Of a stretch of DNA of 15,554 nt, positions 1 through 11,049 are shown piece by piece. Within the stretch, counting starts at the first letter, position 1. The number at the start of each line of letters is the position of its first letter. A program made the translations under genes and the position numbers. Below the pieces are notes generated by a model. The model did no database searches. It was not told where the DNA came from and was given only the letters and a program-made list of their open reading frames with translations. The DNA comes from Sporothrix humicola (taxonomy: Eukaryota > Ascomycota > Sordariomycetes > Ophiostomatales > Ophiostomataceae): contig WNYE01000186.1 in assembly GCA_021396245.1 (NCBI GenBank), positions 1-15,554 on the forward strand, given 5' to 3'.

Positions 1-199
1 AATAATAATTAATTAAAGTAATATTAAAAATATTATTATAAAAATAAAAACTTAAATAAAAAGTTAATAAAAAAAAAATATATTTTTTTTTATTATTAAA
101 CTTTAAACGGAGATTAAAATATTAAAAGAAATAATTATTTTATTTTACGTTAAATCACTTAAATAACGAGAATCATTAGTTTTAAAATATTAATCTATT

Positions 200-3100
200 A
201 TGAAAATATTTTTTATTTTTTTTATTTTTTTACATTACATCGTGTTCCTTTAAAACTACACGTCTTAATAATTTTAACCCACTTACGTATTACTATAGTT
301 AATTTAACTTTTATCCTATTACTTAACGAAGGCCGAATAGTGTGTTTATTTTGTTAGACAGGATTGGTACACGAGGGTATCGAGACCTATTGTAGAAACC
401 GTCATAAAATGAAAAAGGTAAAGATAAATGCGGTGTTAAATAACGTTACGAACTTTTCGTAATTTAATAATAAACGGGCGAATAATAACTTACCGTTATT
501 ATATTTACCGATATATAACGGGCTCGTATATAACGACTGCGACTATTTAATAAGATCGATGGATAAATATACTCGGTATATACGAATAACGTACAACGGT
601 ATTAAAATAAAGTTATATTAAGTTTTTTTATAATCTTAAACGATAACGAAACAGTTATACTAGACCGTGGAACCGGTAAAGGAAAAGGCCGAGGTTAATA
701 TACGTACCGAAAACGTTATGAAAATTAATTTCGAAAAAGTTTATTAAATAGTTTAAAACGAAATTAACAAAACGTTTAATATTAACGTTTTATTTTATAT
801 TACCGGTTAAAATAAAGTTAAACGTTAATTGTTAAAGACCGGGTTTATAAAACTTTTCCGCTTTACGACCGTCGAAAACTTAACTTAATTAAATAATAAT
901 CGAATAAAAGACTAAAAAGAAAAACGTTTTTAAATTATTAAAGTTACGACGAATATACTTATATAAAATACGTTTAACCGTTTTACCGTAACGTTTAAAA
1001 TACAACGGTACACTTTATATTAAATAATACTTAGTGTTATTAAAAATAAACGGTTTTTTATTTTTTAAGAAACGAGTATATAAAAAAGATATTTTTATAT
1101 TACGCCGACGTTTATCGTATATTACTTTACGATAACGGATTACGGCTTTTTGGAAATAAAAAAAAACTATAAATTTAAAACGACTAAGGTAAAATAAACG
1201 TTAATTTAAAAGATTTTTTAATTCGTCACTAAGCTAATATATAATTTAAAGTTCGTAGTATTAATTTTTATAGAAGTAAGTGGCTTCGAGCTATAAACCG
1301 AAAGATATAATAATATTACGACAACCGTGGCCGCGGAACCGGAAATAAAGTATAACGGGTTTAAAGACGACGACGATAACGACGACGACGATGACGACGA
1401 CGATAATAACGACGAGTTTATTAACGATGACGACGACGATAAAAGTGGCGAATATAACCGAAATAACTTATCGTTTACCCGTTTAAATATATAAAAGGTT
1501 TGGATTAAGAAATTGTCGACGGAAATTTATATACTTTTCGAAATGTATTTATTTAGGCGTTTAAACGACGACGTATTTTAAAATACGTTTTTAAGTTACG
1601 TTACGATTACTGTAATTAAGAAGTATACGTTTGTCTCGCTTGACTAAGTTTTAAGTAAATTAACCGTTGTTTTATAACTATAACGATTACTTTTTTTAAA
1701 GTTAACGTACGGGTAAATCTTTTTAAATTAGCTTATAACCGTAAACGAGATTAATAACTTTACGTTTTAATATCGTTTGTAAGTATATAGCTAGACTAAT
1801 ACACTAATCGGTACAACGCTCGGATAGTTATTTATTTTAAAGGTAGTTTAAATGACCGATGTTACACGTGGCCGTGTCTTTTAGTTAAACGACAACGAGG
1901 CCTTATTTATCGACGGCGAAAAAGTTAAACTTTAACGTTTAAAATTAACTTTTAAGTCGTATATAAATAAAGTTAAAAGTTTAATAAACACTATTTTTAA
2001 ACTTTAGTAAAGTAACGTTTTAAAACGGTTACGTATCGATTAAATTAAAGACTATACACTTACTTACGGAGACGGAAAATACTTTATTATAAAATTAAAC
2101 AACGAATAGTTAATACCTGAGGATAGTTTTATAATTAATACTTAAGTAAATAAGTTTTTCAACGATATAAGTTATATCTCTGTACTTACGTTGTCCGATT
2201 AGTTAAAGAACGTTAAGCGTTTTAAAGTTTAACTTTTTTTACTCGTTTATTTTTAAGGAAAGTAACTTAGACGAGGCGTAGACTTTTTATTTATTAAGTA
2301 TGTAAATACGTTGTATATAAGGCGGAACTTATTTTTTATAAATGGCGCCGTAATAGTATATATTATATAAAATAAACGCGAATTTACCGTAGGGTATACG
2401 TGGCCCGTTACTAAGTTTTTACCAAAAAGGCCTAGTGTTTTATTAACCGCTTATATTATTTAAGTTATTTCGGTTGAAAACGTAATACGAACGTTACTAC
2501 GTTAAGGTTTATTGACGAAAATAATACGTTTATATTTATAGTAATACGGTTCGTCCGTTTAAAAAACGGATATTTTATCGAAAATACTCCTTTAAGCTAT
2601 ATATAATAATGTTAACGTTAAATTATCGATTACCCGTTACCGGTATATAGTTATTATTATCGGCCGTTTATTAAACTAAAATAACGACTCTTTTAATAAT
2701 AAACGTCTAAGTAACCGCGTTATAAATCTTTAAACTAATTATAACTTAACGGTTACCGTCTCTTAATACGTTATCGACACATAACTTTTAAAAAAGATAA
2801 CTAGTTAAATATTATCTAAATTTAAGACCGTATTTTAAAACTAGTATTATTTTATAAAGTACGGTATAAATAATAACGGATATAATAACTTGACTTTCGA
2901 CGCGGTGTTAAATTATAAATATAAAGTAAATATAAGAATACGACGTTTTTTCGGCTAAAACGTTACTTAATTAAGTTACGAATAAAAAAAAACCGTCGTT
3001 AACGTATTATCTTTAATAAACTACGTTATATCGTTATACGTCTTATTAATAATAACTAATAAATTATTTTTATTCTTTATCTTTACCGTTTAACTTTCCA

Positions 3101-4790
3101 CTAGTACTACGATCGTTATCGTTCTTTTCGTCGTTTTTTTAAATAAATTTTTACGTTAGGTTAAGTCGTTATACATTAACGTAACCGTTATATTATCTTA
3201 AAGTTAAATTAAAATATTACCGTAAAGATATAAACTTATAGTTAAACTTATTTTAATTTTCGCCGAAGTAATAATAATAAGTACGTTTTTTTAGTATACT
3301 TAAGTTTTATCTTTAACTGGCCTTTTAAGTAAAATTTTCGTCGACGAGTGTTACGTTTATATTATAAATACTTAATACTATAAAGTTTTAAATGTTATAC
3401 TTGTACGTTTAGTGTATAACGTATTATTACTTTTTTTAATTATAACGATACCGTCGGCCTTTATCTTATAACTTAAATAATATCTTAGTATTATTAACTT
3501 TTTAATAAAACGTACTCCGGTTACGAAAATAAATATAGTTTACGAGGTGAAATAAGTTAAAGATGGCCTATAAGTTATAACCGATGCCGTTTTAATAGTA
3601 GTGAAGGCGGTCTTTAAGGCTTAAAATAGTGGCCGAGTGTTAATTTTTTATGTTTTTGTACGGTTTTGTATAAAGTTATTACGAAAGTTGTATATCTCGG
3701 TATTTTATGCTAAGATAGACGATAAGATTAAAAACGAAGTTATATACGAATTTATTTACGAGGCTTAAAGTTAAAAGATATAATAGTTAGTTATTATATT
3801 AACTTTAAGTTACGGTATAAATATTAACGACGTTTATACGGTATTATACGTTAAACGGTTATACAACTTAATCGATTTTATATAATAAACCGGTCGGGCC
3901 GGGCGGAACTACGCTTCTTACGTATACTCGTTTATTTTAAACTAACATAAGCGTACGCTTAACAGTTAAGACAACTTTATTTTTAATTAAAGTCGTTAAA
4001 CACTCGTTAACTTTATAAACACGGATAGTTATCGGAGGTTAATTTTTTTACACTTTTTCGATGGCCGTTAAAACACTTATAGTTCGTTATAAAACGTTAT
4101 ATTGTATAATAACTGTTTACGTATTATAAGTAATACAACACCGTTATTAAAATATCTTTAAACATTAAGATTCTCGAAAAGTAAGTACCGTTGTATACTT
4201 ATAACTTTAAATATAAACTTTTATTTTAATTTATATAAAATATAGTTTATACCGTTTTTATTATACCGTATTAATAAAAATAAATATTTAACTCGAAAAC
4301 TTTTATTAAAGAATTTTTAATAAATAATTATTACTATAAATTAAAAAAAGTTTACGTTACTTGTATTTTTATAAGCTTATAAAACTAACCTTTTAACGAT
4401 AGTAATATTTACGGGGATAATATATACTAAGTTATTTATTACGGTTTTTACCTATATATATTAATAAAAGTCGTTTAAAAAGTTCGTACGATTCGGTATA
4501 AGGGTAAGTTTTACATATACTACGATTATTTATAACCTTAAATTTAATACCGAGATTTTAAACGTTAGTCGAAAAAAGCTTATACAACATTAAACGTAGT
4601 ATCTCCGGTTATTACAAAAGCTCTTATTCCCGAGAATTAAGAGTACGACGTAATTGAGCTACTCGTGAAACAACGTTTATCGGACAACGATAAAATTTTA
4701 TAACTCTAAAAGAAATATTTAAGGGACACCGTACTTATATTTAACGTTTTCCGCGTTTTTATAAAGTTAATTTTTATAACGAAAACTAGT
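200..4790 (+). pseudogene. RIP-inactivated RecQ-type helicase, telomere-linked helicase (TLH) like
   Basis: One plus-strand frame (codons starting at 1, 4, 7...) is readable for more than 4 kb, interrupted only by in-frame stops. The N-terminus has a zinc-finger-like C-x2-C (343-354) followed by an ex-His Tyr (388-390) and a His (403-405). An Asp/Asn-rich linker lies at 1366-1440. At about 2269-2361 is an RRG...RRN...ING segment like the domain upstream of the helicase core in fungal TLH proteins. RecQ motifs then follow in order: decayed Walker A near 3040-3066 (VLLIITNKL, explained by RIP of VLPTGAGKS), Ia near 3106-3123 (TTIVIV), II as DECY at 3343-3354 (DECH with His to Tyr), III near 3439-3462, IV at 3631-3651 (GRVLIFY), V near 3787-3834, and VI as TGRAGR at 3889-3906. 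A YRR...FDGR segment at 4030-4068 resembles the TLH C-terminal region. In life this would be an ATP-dependent 3'-5' DNA helicase. The stops make it nonfunctional. Both ends are estimates because no start ATG survives. Confidence 0.85.
1366..1440 (+). repeat. Acidic Asp/Asn codon run within the helicase relic
   Basis: Twenty-five consecutive codons in the helicase frame are nearly all GAC, GAT or AAC/AAT, with one Glu and a Phe-Ile pair. GAC is not a RIP target, so the run stays open while the surrounding coding sequence is full of stops. It probably encoded a flexible acidic linker between the N-terminal region and the next domain. The trinucleotide repeat also looks like a low-complexity coding sequence on the other strand and in other readings, so it gives no independent evidence of function. 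Confidence 0.7.
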
Positions 4791-4811
4791 AATCTTTAAT
4801 TGGTCGAGTTA

Positions 4812-5235
4812 TTATTAATAGTTTTTAATAAAATAATTATTTTTTTTAATAAATTTAAATATTTTAATTATTTATTTTCGTACAAATTATTATAACGTTT
4901 TATTTTTATTAATATAAAAGTATTATTATTTTTTATTTTTATAAAAATTATTTATTTTAAAACTTGCACTATTATATTCTTATAAAAATAAAATTATATA
5001 ACTTTTAACTAATAAAGCGAGAAATAATAGTTTATGGTATTTTTTTGAAGAATTCTTTTAATGAATTTAAATATTTTAATTATTTATTCTTGTACGAATT
5101 ATCGTAATATTTTGTTTTCGATTAATATAAAAATATTATTAACTTTTATTTTTATAAAAATTATTTACTTTAAGAATAGTTTTATCATATTCTTACAAAA
5201 ATAAAATTTTAAAGGTTTTAAAGCGATAAATAAAT
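4812..5235. repeat. Diverged tandem duplication, unit about 212 bases
   Basis: The stretch beginning near 4812 matches the stretch beginning near 5024 at an offset of about 212 bases. Shared landmarks are AATTTAAATATTTTAATTAT at 4852 and 5064, a TTTTTATAAAAATTATTTA core near 4929 and 5149, and AAGCGA near 5017 and 5221. The copies differ by many substitutions and a few small gaps. They sit in the A+T-rich spacer just downstream of the helicase relic. The unit could be a minisatellite or a duplicated 3' flank of the helicase. Nothing coding was seen in it. Confidence 0.75.
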
Positions 5236-5589
5236 AAACTTTTATATTTTTGTAAAAATTCTTTAATTTAGTATAAGCGTTAATATAATTTTACACGAAT
5301 AAAATAATCTTTAACACTACGTAATATTTATTCGTATAAGATTAAAGATATAATTATAATTTTTATTTAAAGTATACCGTCCTTTAAATAAACATACAAT
5401 ATATAAAAAGGTCACCAAATAAAGTAATTACGACGGTAACTTTTTTTTTAACAATAAAAATTAAACAAATAAAAAAAGCTACATTCACACTTTCTCAAAA
5501 TAAATATATACCACTTAAATTTCTTCTTTCGAAAAGGATAAATAATAACGACAAAAAAAAAAAAATAAACTTTTATTTCTTGTAAAATT
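5236..5589. other. A+T-rich spacer, no gene seen
   Basis: This spacer joins the 212-base duplication to the next relic. Most of it has no readable frame. About 5450-5530 keeps several CpA dinucleotides (for example ACATTCACACTTTCTCAAAA), so RIP is weaker there. A partial third copy of the upstream repeat may begin after 5235, but the similarity is too low to assert. Confidence 0.5.
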
Positions 5590-7145
5590 AAAAAGTATTC
5601 ATTTATCTCCGTTCCGATTAACTAAGTATAACGACCGAAATCTCGATTCGACTACGTACGTAAATATACTTTTAATAACCGATAATTAACTACACTTATT
5701 ATTTACCTTTTGTTAAAAGTAACATTAATATAAAAAGTTTACTCGCGTCGTTAGACGTTGTTATTTAATAAATTATTAATAATAAAAGAACCGAATTTAC
5801 GGTTACGCTTTTGGCCGTTTTAATAAAATCGGCGTCGAAACTACGAAAAGTTTTTAAAGGCACCGTTATAAACCGACGTCTTCGTCGACACGACATTAAC
5901 GTTTACTTAAAAAGTTCCGACGAAAATAAAAACAACGAATCCGCCGTCGATACGTTAATAAATATAACTTTTTTTTTTACTAGAAAGAAAATATAAACCG
6001 CGACAGTAATTACTTGTAAAGTTACTAAGTTTATACGAGTATTTACGGAAACTTAATAAAATATTAATATTTACGAATAAACCCAGACCCGAGTAAATCG
6101 AGTAACGAAGTTTTTTTTTTAATATATTTTAAAAAACGAATATTACTTACGACTTAAACGTATAATTTTTAAGTGTTACGATAACGATATAAAAGAATAA
6201 TATATTAAATCGGTTACGAAAGTATTAAACGGAGGGGCGATAAACGATAAGATTTTTAAGTTAGTCGACGTTGTCCGTTACTAGGGTAAAGTTGTATTAG
6301 TAAAAAAAACTATAAGAAAAGGTTATTTTAGTACCATTATAAACTTTATTGTTAAATACCGGAATATTTAATTAATGATTAAGTGGGACAACCTTGTTAA
6401 AAGTTTAAATTAATAAAATGTTAAACGTATTTTTAAAGTTTTATACGGCTTTAGTACGGGCTAAAAAAAGGTCGACAAAAAGTTTTTGTTACTCATATAC
6501 ATTACGAGAAAGTTAAAACTGTCGAATAAAAACGTATTCTTTTTACGTTTATCGAAATAGTTACCAGTAAAGATACTTTACACGACCTTTAAGACTAAAA
6601 TTATATTATTTACGCCCGTATTTTATTTAATATAAGCGAGAAAGTTATAAAACGGTTTAACTAACGGTAAAACGGTCGACTTTACTACTTTATTTAAAAG
6701 TAATTTAAAACTATTACGAGATTTAAACTTAAAAATTTCCGCCCGGTTTTAAAGGTTAGTTAACGTTTTAGTTAAGTTAATATTAAATAATACGTCGTTA
6801 AAACGTACAGTTATATTATCGTTATACTATATACGTATCACTAGTGTTATATACACTAATTTACATTTTCGAGGCCTTTTTAATTCGTTTATCGACTTAA
6901 ACGAAACTAAGTTTAACGTATAAAGTCCACTAACCGAAGAAATAAACACGGATAATAACCATTAATTTATATTACCCTTTCGTTTAAATCGAGTATAAAG
7001 AAATAACAAAAAGAAACGCCGACGAGTCGATAACGATCAAAACGACGAGCAACCGCCCCCAGTCAAATCTTTACACAACGGTTCCACTCCGGACGACGTA
7101 ACTTTCAATATTACCTTAAACGACCTCGAAAATTTAACGTTATAA
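5590..7145 (+). pseudogene. RIP-inactivated gene of unknown family
   Basis: A plus-strand frame (codons starting at 3, 6, 9...) can be followed from about 5590 to a TAA at 7143-7145, roughly 515 codons, with scattered TAA/TAG stops of the kind RIP makes from Gln and Trp codons. The best preserved part is a stop-free stretch at 5811-5996. It is rich in basic residues (KLRKVFKG, NRRLRRHD) and ends in an acidic, Asn-rich part. The 3' end at 7017-7142 is also little mutated and reads as a basic cluster (KKKRRR), then a Pro-rich and acidic tail (DEQPPP). The polar composition would suit a nucleic-acid-binding or element-encoded protein. I do not recognise the family, and the start is a guess. Confidence 0.5.
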
Positions 7146-7389
7146 AAGAGTAACTGTTTCTTTGTTTTATTTTTTTTTATTCTTTTAAGAATCGATTATC
7201 GTTTTATTATAAACCCGCTTAAGTTTTATTTTAATAAAAATAATTTAAATAGTGTTATTTTTACTATTTTATCTTTATAAAAATAATATTTAAATAAATA
7301 TATTATATAAAAAACTTTTATAAAAATAAATAATAAAGAAAAATAAAAACTAATAATATTTTATTATTAAATATTATTTATTAATATAT
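7146..7389. other. A+T-rich intergenic spacer
   Basis: About 245 bases of almost pure A+T separate the relic ending at 7145 from the repeat-bearing relic that follows on the same strand. There are T- and A-runs and several TTTATAAAAATAA-like words similar to those in the other spacers. No open frame or clear promoter or terminator was seen. Confidence 0.6.
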
Positions 7390-9088
7390 ACTTAAATTAT
7401 AACATTCGTCGACGGCGGGTTTACGTATTACGTTTAAGTATTAAAGGAGACTTTAATATAAACGTATACTCGATAATAAGCTCGACATTAATATCGACAA
7501 TAAGCCCGGTAGTAAGCTCGACAACAAGATCAGTAATAAGTTCGATAGTAAGTTCGATAACAAGATCGGCAATAAGTTCGATAATAAACTCGGTAACAAG
7601 CTTAACAACAAGCTCAACAATAAGCTCGGTAATAAACTCGACAATAAGCTCGATAGTAAGTTTAACGGCAAGCTTAACGGTAAGCTTAACAACAAGTTTA
7701 ACAATAGGCTCAACGGCAAGCTTAACAACAAAATCAACAACAAACTTAACAACAAACTCGGCAATAAACTCAACAATAAACTCAGTAATAAACTCGACAA
7801 TAAGCTTAACAATAAACTTAACGGTAAACTCAACGGTAAGCTCAATAATAAGCTCAACAACAAGCTTAACGGTAAGCTCGACAACAAAATCGGTAACAAG
7901 CTCGATAACAGGTTCGGTAACAAGTTCGACGATAAACTTAATAATAAACTCGACAATAAGCCCAGTGGCGGCTTAAGTTCGAAAAAAACTTATAACCGTT
8001 TTTTTCTTATTACGTTACTTTATTAACTTTACACTTAAAGTTAAATAAAGCTTATACTTTATAATGTGTTGTTAACGTTGTTTAGTAGGGTTACGCGTCG
8101 TAACGTTAATTAAAGATTAATCCCGCGCGTTAGATAACAACTTAGATTCGTACTATTCGTCGTTGTTTATTTCGAAAGTTACGTTATTAACAATTATACC
8201 GATATTTTATATAACTTTATTTTAAATCTTTTACTTTAAGGTCGGCTCGCCGTTTTTTTTAAAAAGAGTGTTTTCCGGTGTATTATACGTAGTAGCTTTA
8301 CTTAAAAGTTTACGGTTTAATTGTCGCGGCGTAATATATTTAAAAAATATTTTAATAACTATACGTTTAGCGTTATATAAAATAACTATTAAACTTTTTA
8401 ATTTTAATACGTCTTTTTTTCCACCGGTCTCTTATATACTATAAATGTAATTAAAACTTTAGTTAAAAGTTACGTAAATCGAAGCGGCCGTTTCCTCGTT
8501 TAATGTTACAATAATAACTATAATATAAAATAAAAACGTATTAAATGTAATATATTCGTTGTTATCGAATTTAGTTACTATCGACGGTATTTTTATTTTC
8601 CAAATAAAACGGTTAAAATTTAAGTTTCAATATTTTTTAATAAACTTAAATACTAAAAGAAGAGTAACTTTGTCCTTTATATATAACGGGAGCGTAACGT
8701 TTATAAAAAAATAATTCGCCCACTTATTGTATATCCGTAACTTTTATACATTAAAGAAAGAACCCTTTGTTTTAATAATCTCTTAGTTTATTTTTTATGT
8801 TTGGTTAAGTTAAATAATTCGTTTAGTCGTTTAGTGTAAAGTATTAAACGACCACGAGAATTATAAAATAATTTTATTATAATAACACTTGTGGAGGTTT
8901 AGCTTATACGACGATACGGTAAAAGATATAATAAAAACGTTTACAGTTTTAAAAGGATTATTAAATCTCTTAATAGTAATAACGCGTTCGGTTAGTTTAT
9001 AAAAGGTACGAACCGACTCGATAAAAGTACTAAGCTTAATTAAAATTTAAACGGTAATCTTAAAATTTATATTAATAAAAAAAAATAA
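7390..9088 (+). pseudogene. RIP-inactivated gene with a Lys-Leu tetrapeptide repeat domain, family unknown
   Basis: The plus-strand frame with codons starting at 2, 5, 8... can be followed from about 7390 to a TAA at 9086-9088. The N-terminal third is a tandem tetrapeptide domain (separate entry). After it come about 350 codons of basic, Ser/Asn/Tyr/Phe-rich sequence with RIP-type stops every few tens of codons. Better preserved pieces include NRSGRF (about 8477-8494) and KRPRE (about 8855-8869). The stretch 7457-8023 has no stop in this frame (189 codons), the longest stop-free run I found in the window, but it lacks an ATG. The original start was probably near 7400 with its ATG turned to ATA. 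The product might belong to a transposable element, but I see no diagnostic catalytic motif. Confidence 0.5.
7469..7960 (+). repeat. 41-copy, 12-base coding minisatellite (Lys-Leu tetrapeptide)
   Basis: The unit has the approximate form CTC-AAC-AAT-AAG and reads in the plus-strand frame as Leu(Phe/Ile)-x-x-Lys, with the x positions drawn from Asn, Asp, Gly and Ser. The length of 492 bases is 41 units without an indel. Unlike its flanks, the array keeps many CpA dinucleotides (AACAACAAG and similar), so it is much less RIP-mutated. The alternating Lys/Leu and polar pattern predicts a low-complexity or repetitive extended domain. The minus strand is also open here (7453-7956, Leu/Ser/Pro-rich), which follows from the 12-base periodicity and is probably a shadow. 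Confidence 0.9.
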
Positions 9089-9255
9089 GAAAATAAAAAA
9101 ATTTTTAAGAAAAGAATAAAATAAAAATAAAAACGAAAAAAAATATAAAAAATAATAGTATATTAAATAAAAATAAATCTTAAACGAAACAAGTAAAATT
9201 AAAGAAGAATAACGATAAAAGTAAAAAAAAAAGAAAAAAAAAAAAAAAAAAAAAA
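9061..9255 (+). repeat. Purine-rich, poly-A-like tract
   Basis: Nearly two hundred bases are dominated by A-runs with occasional G and T, ending in about 25 A-rich bases near 9232-9255. The tract covers the 3' end of the plus-strand relic and separates it from the minus-strand helicase relic, so the two genes converge on it. It could be ordinary spacer, a shared 3' region or the A-rich tail of an inserted element. No duplication of flanking sequence was recognised to support insertion. Confidence 0.55.
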
Positions 9256-9265
9256 TTTACTCTTA

Positions 9266-11040
9266 TACTTAAACTTGCTCCACTATAATAATAAAACGAC
9301 GTTTTATCTTTAATATCTTAATAACGTACGACACGAAGTATATAAAGATAAAGGATATTTTTACGATAAAGAAGATACGGTTTATTTTGTTAAAAAGGTT
9401 TTATTAGCCGAGACTTATATAAGATGTATACGTGAAAAGTTAATTAATGTTCGACGTACTTTTATTTTAACGAAGAATTTTTGTATAGTTTACTCTTAAA
9501 AATACACAGTTTTAGTTACGGCGATAAAAATATAAAAGTATAGTATAATTAATGTCGAGCGAAACGAGTATTGTACTACGGTAGTTAAATGTAATTATTC
9601 TCGCCTTTTAAATAATATTATTATCCACTTATTTTACCGTTTTTTTTTTTTTAAACTTTCGTCTTTATAATAATAAAATATTATCGTCGATAACCTTTAC
9701 ATTAATGTACTTATCGTTTTCGTCGTTATCGTCGTCGTTAAATTAAAAATCGTAGTTATTATTTACGGCGATATTATCCCCGTCGTCCTTCGACGAATTT
9801 AATAACTCGTTGTTACTAAAAATATTAACCGATAACCGTCGACGGACCCGTCTCGTCGATTTACGGATAATAAAACTCGTTTTTATAAAAAGTTTAATAA
9901 TAACGGCTTTATTATTATCGAAGATAACGGATTTTTTTTTTTTTTTATTTTAGTCGTTTACCGTATTGTTCGGGTCTTAGTATATACTCCGAACGGGAAT
10001 AAAGTCGTTTAATACGCTGAAGGATACTCGGTTTCGACGGGGGGTTAAAGATTAACCAGTAAACTACACATCGTCGTTATCCTCGTCGTCGTTATTAAAT
10101 ATAAAGTTTTCGTCACTTTATATAATATTAAACATACTATCCGTAACATTTACATAACTAAGTTTACCGGCGAAAAAAGTTTTATAACAAATATTAATTA
10201 AATCCACGAGTACTTTACGTATAACTTAATCGAGATACTACACGGTTATTATTTTAATATAATAAAAGAAAATATCGACGCCGAGAATAATGGTCGTTTT
10301 ATTTAATAGTTCCAACGGCGTTTTTATAAAACGCCGAAGTTAAATATATACTATAACGTCGCGGAGATAAATAAATAAAAAGTCCGTGTTTTATCTTTAT
10401 AGCTTTCCCATCGTGAATAATAAATTTAAATTAATCGACTAAAGACGAATGGCTTTTTACTTTAATTATAACTAACGTATTTTTACGAAACTTAAATACT
10501 CGGTTAAACGGTCCGACGAGAATAAAACTTTAAAACTCGGTATATTCTTTGTATCGGGGTCAAAATCGTTTATTAAAAGTTTCGTATAAATACCCTTAAA
10601 ATCGTTTACGAGAAAGTTACACTTTACGTATAAAATAATTAAAGTGAAAACGTCACGTATATTCCGCACCGTGTTCAAAAAAGGCGTCGCGGATATAAAA
10701 AGTAAATATTACTTTTTAAAAAAACGTACCATTCAACCAGTACGAAAATTAAAGTCTTATACTTTTTAATACTCGTTTAAAATAAGTATATTAAAGTGTA
10801 TATTAACTATAACTAAATTAATAATATTACCGTTTATAATAATAACTTCGTTAATATTAGCATTAACGTTACCTTCGTTACGATTCGGCCAAAGAACGTT
10901 AAAGGTACCGTTATTTTTATTAAAGACGAGTTTACGATAGGTAAAGGTCGAGTAACTCGTTATAAAAATAACTTTGGCAGTTTATAAAACAAATGTAAGT
11001 TAATAGTTTTTAACTTTAGTTTTAATAAACTAATTAACAT
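9266..11040 (-). pseudogene. RIP-inactivated SNF2-like helicase relic, 5' truncated
   Basis: The minus-strand frame containing the open stretch 10678-10472 can be followed from about 11040 down to a stop near 9266. Upstream is ITSYSTF (about 10963-10943), like the SNF2 motif with a V-x-T-T/S-Y core. Next comes LILNEYxKVxDF (10786-10751), which fits a decayed DExH/DExQ Walker B box with RIP changes Asp to Asn and Cys/His to Tyr. Then comes ISATPFLN (10696-10673), matching SNF2 motif III (S/G-A/G-T-P-x-x-N). Spacing between these motifs suits the family. No Walker A box is visible: coding similarity ends near 11040 where tandem repeats begin, so the 5' part is missing or unreadable. An acidic Asp/Asn segment lies near 10100-10070. 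The helicase C-terminal motifs were not identified. SNF2 proteins are ATP-dependent DNA translocases. Confidence 0.6.
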
Positions 11041-11049
11041 AAGTAAGTT

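Noticed and set aside
7453..7956. A 167-residue Leu/Ser/Pro-rich open frame on the minus strand.
   Set aside because: It is the antisense reading of the 12-base tandem array. Periodicity alone keeps it open, and nothing protein-like extends beyond the array on that strand.
7469..7960. A CRISPR array.
   Set aside because: The unit is 12 bases with no spacers and keeps a reading frame. It is a coding minisatellite.
10472..10678. A 68-residue open frame on the minus strand treated as a small intact gene.
   Set aside because: It has no ATG at its start and continues the same frame as the SNF2-like motifs just upstream, so it is a stop-free fragment of that relic.
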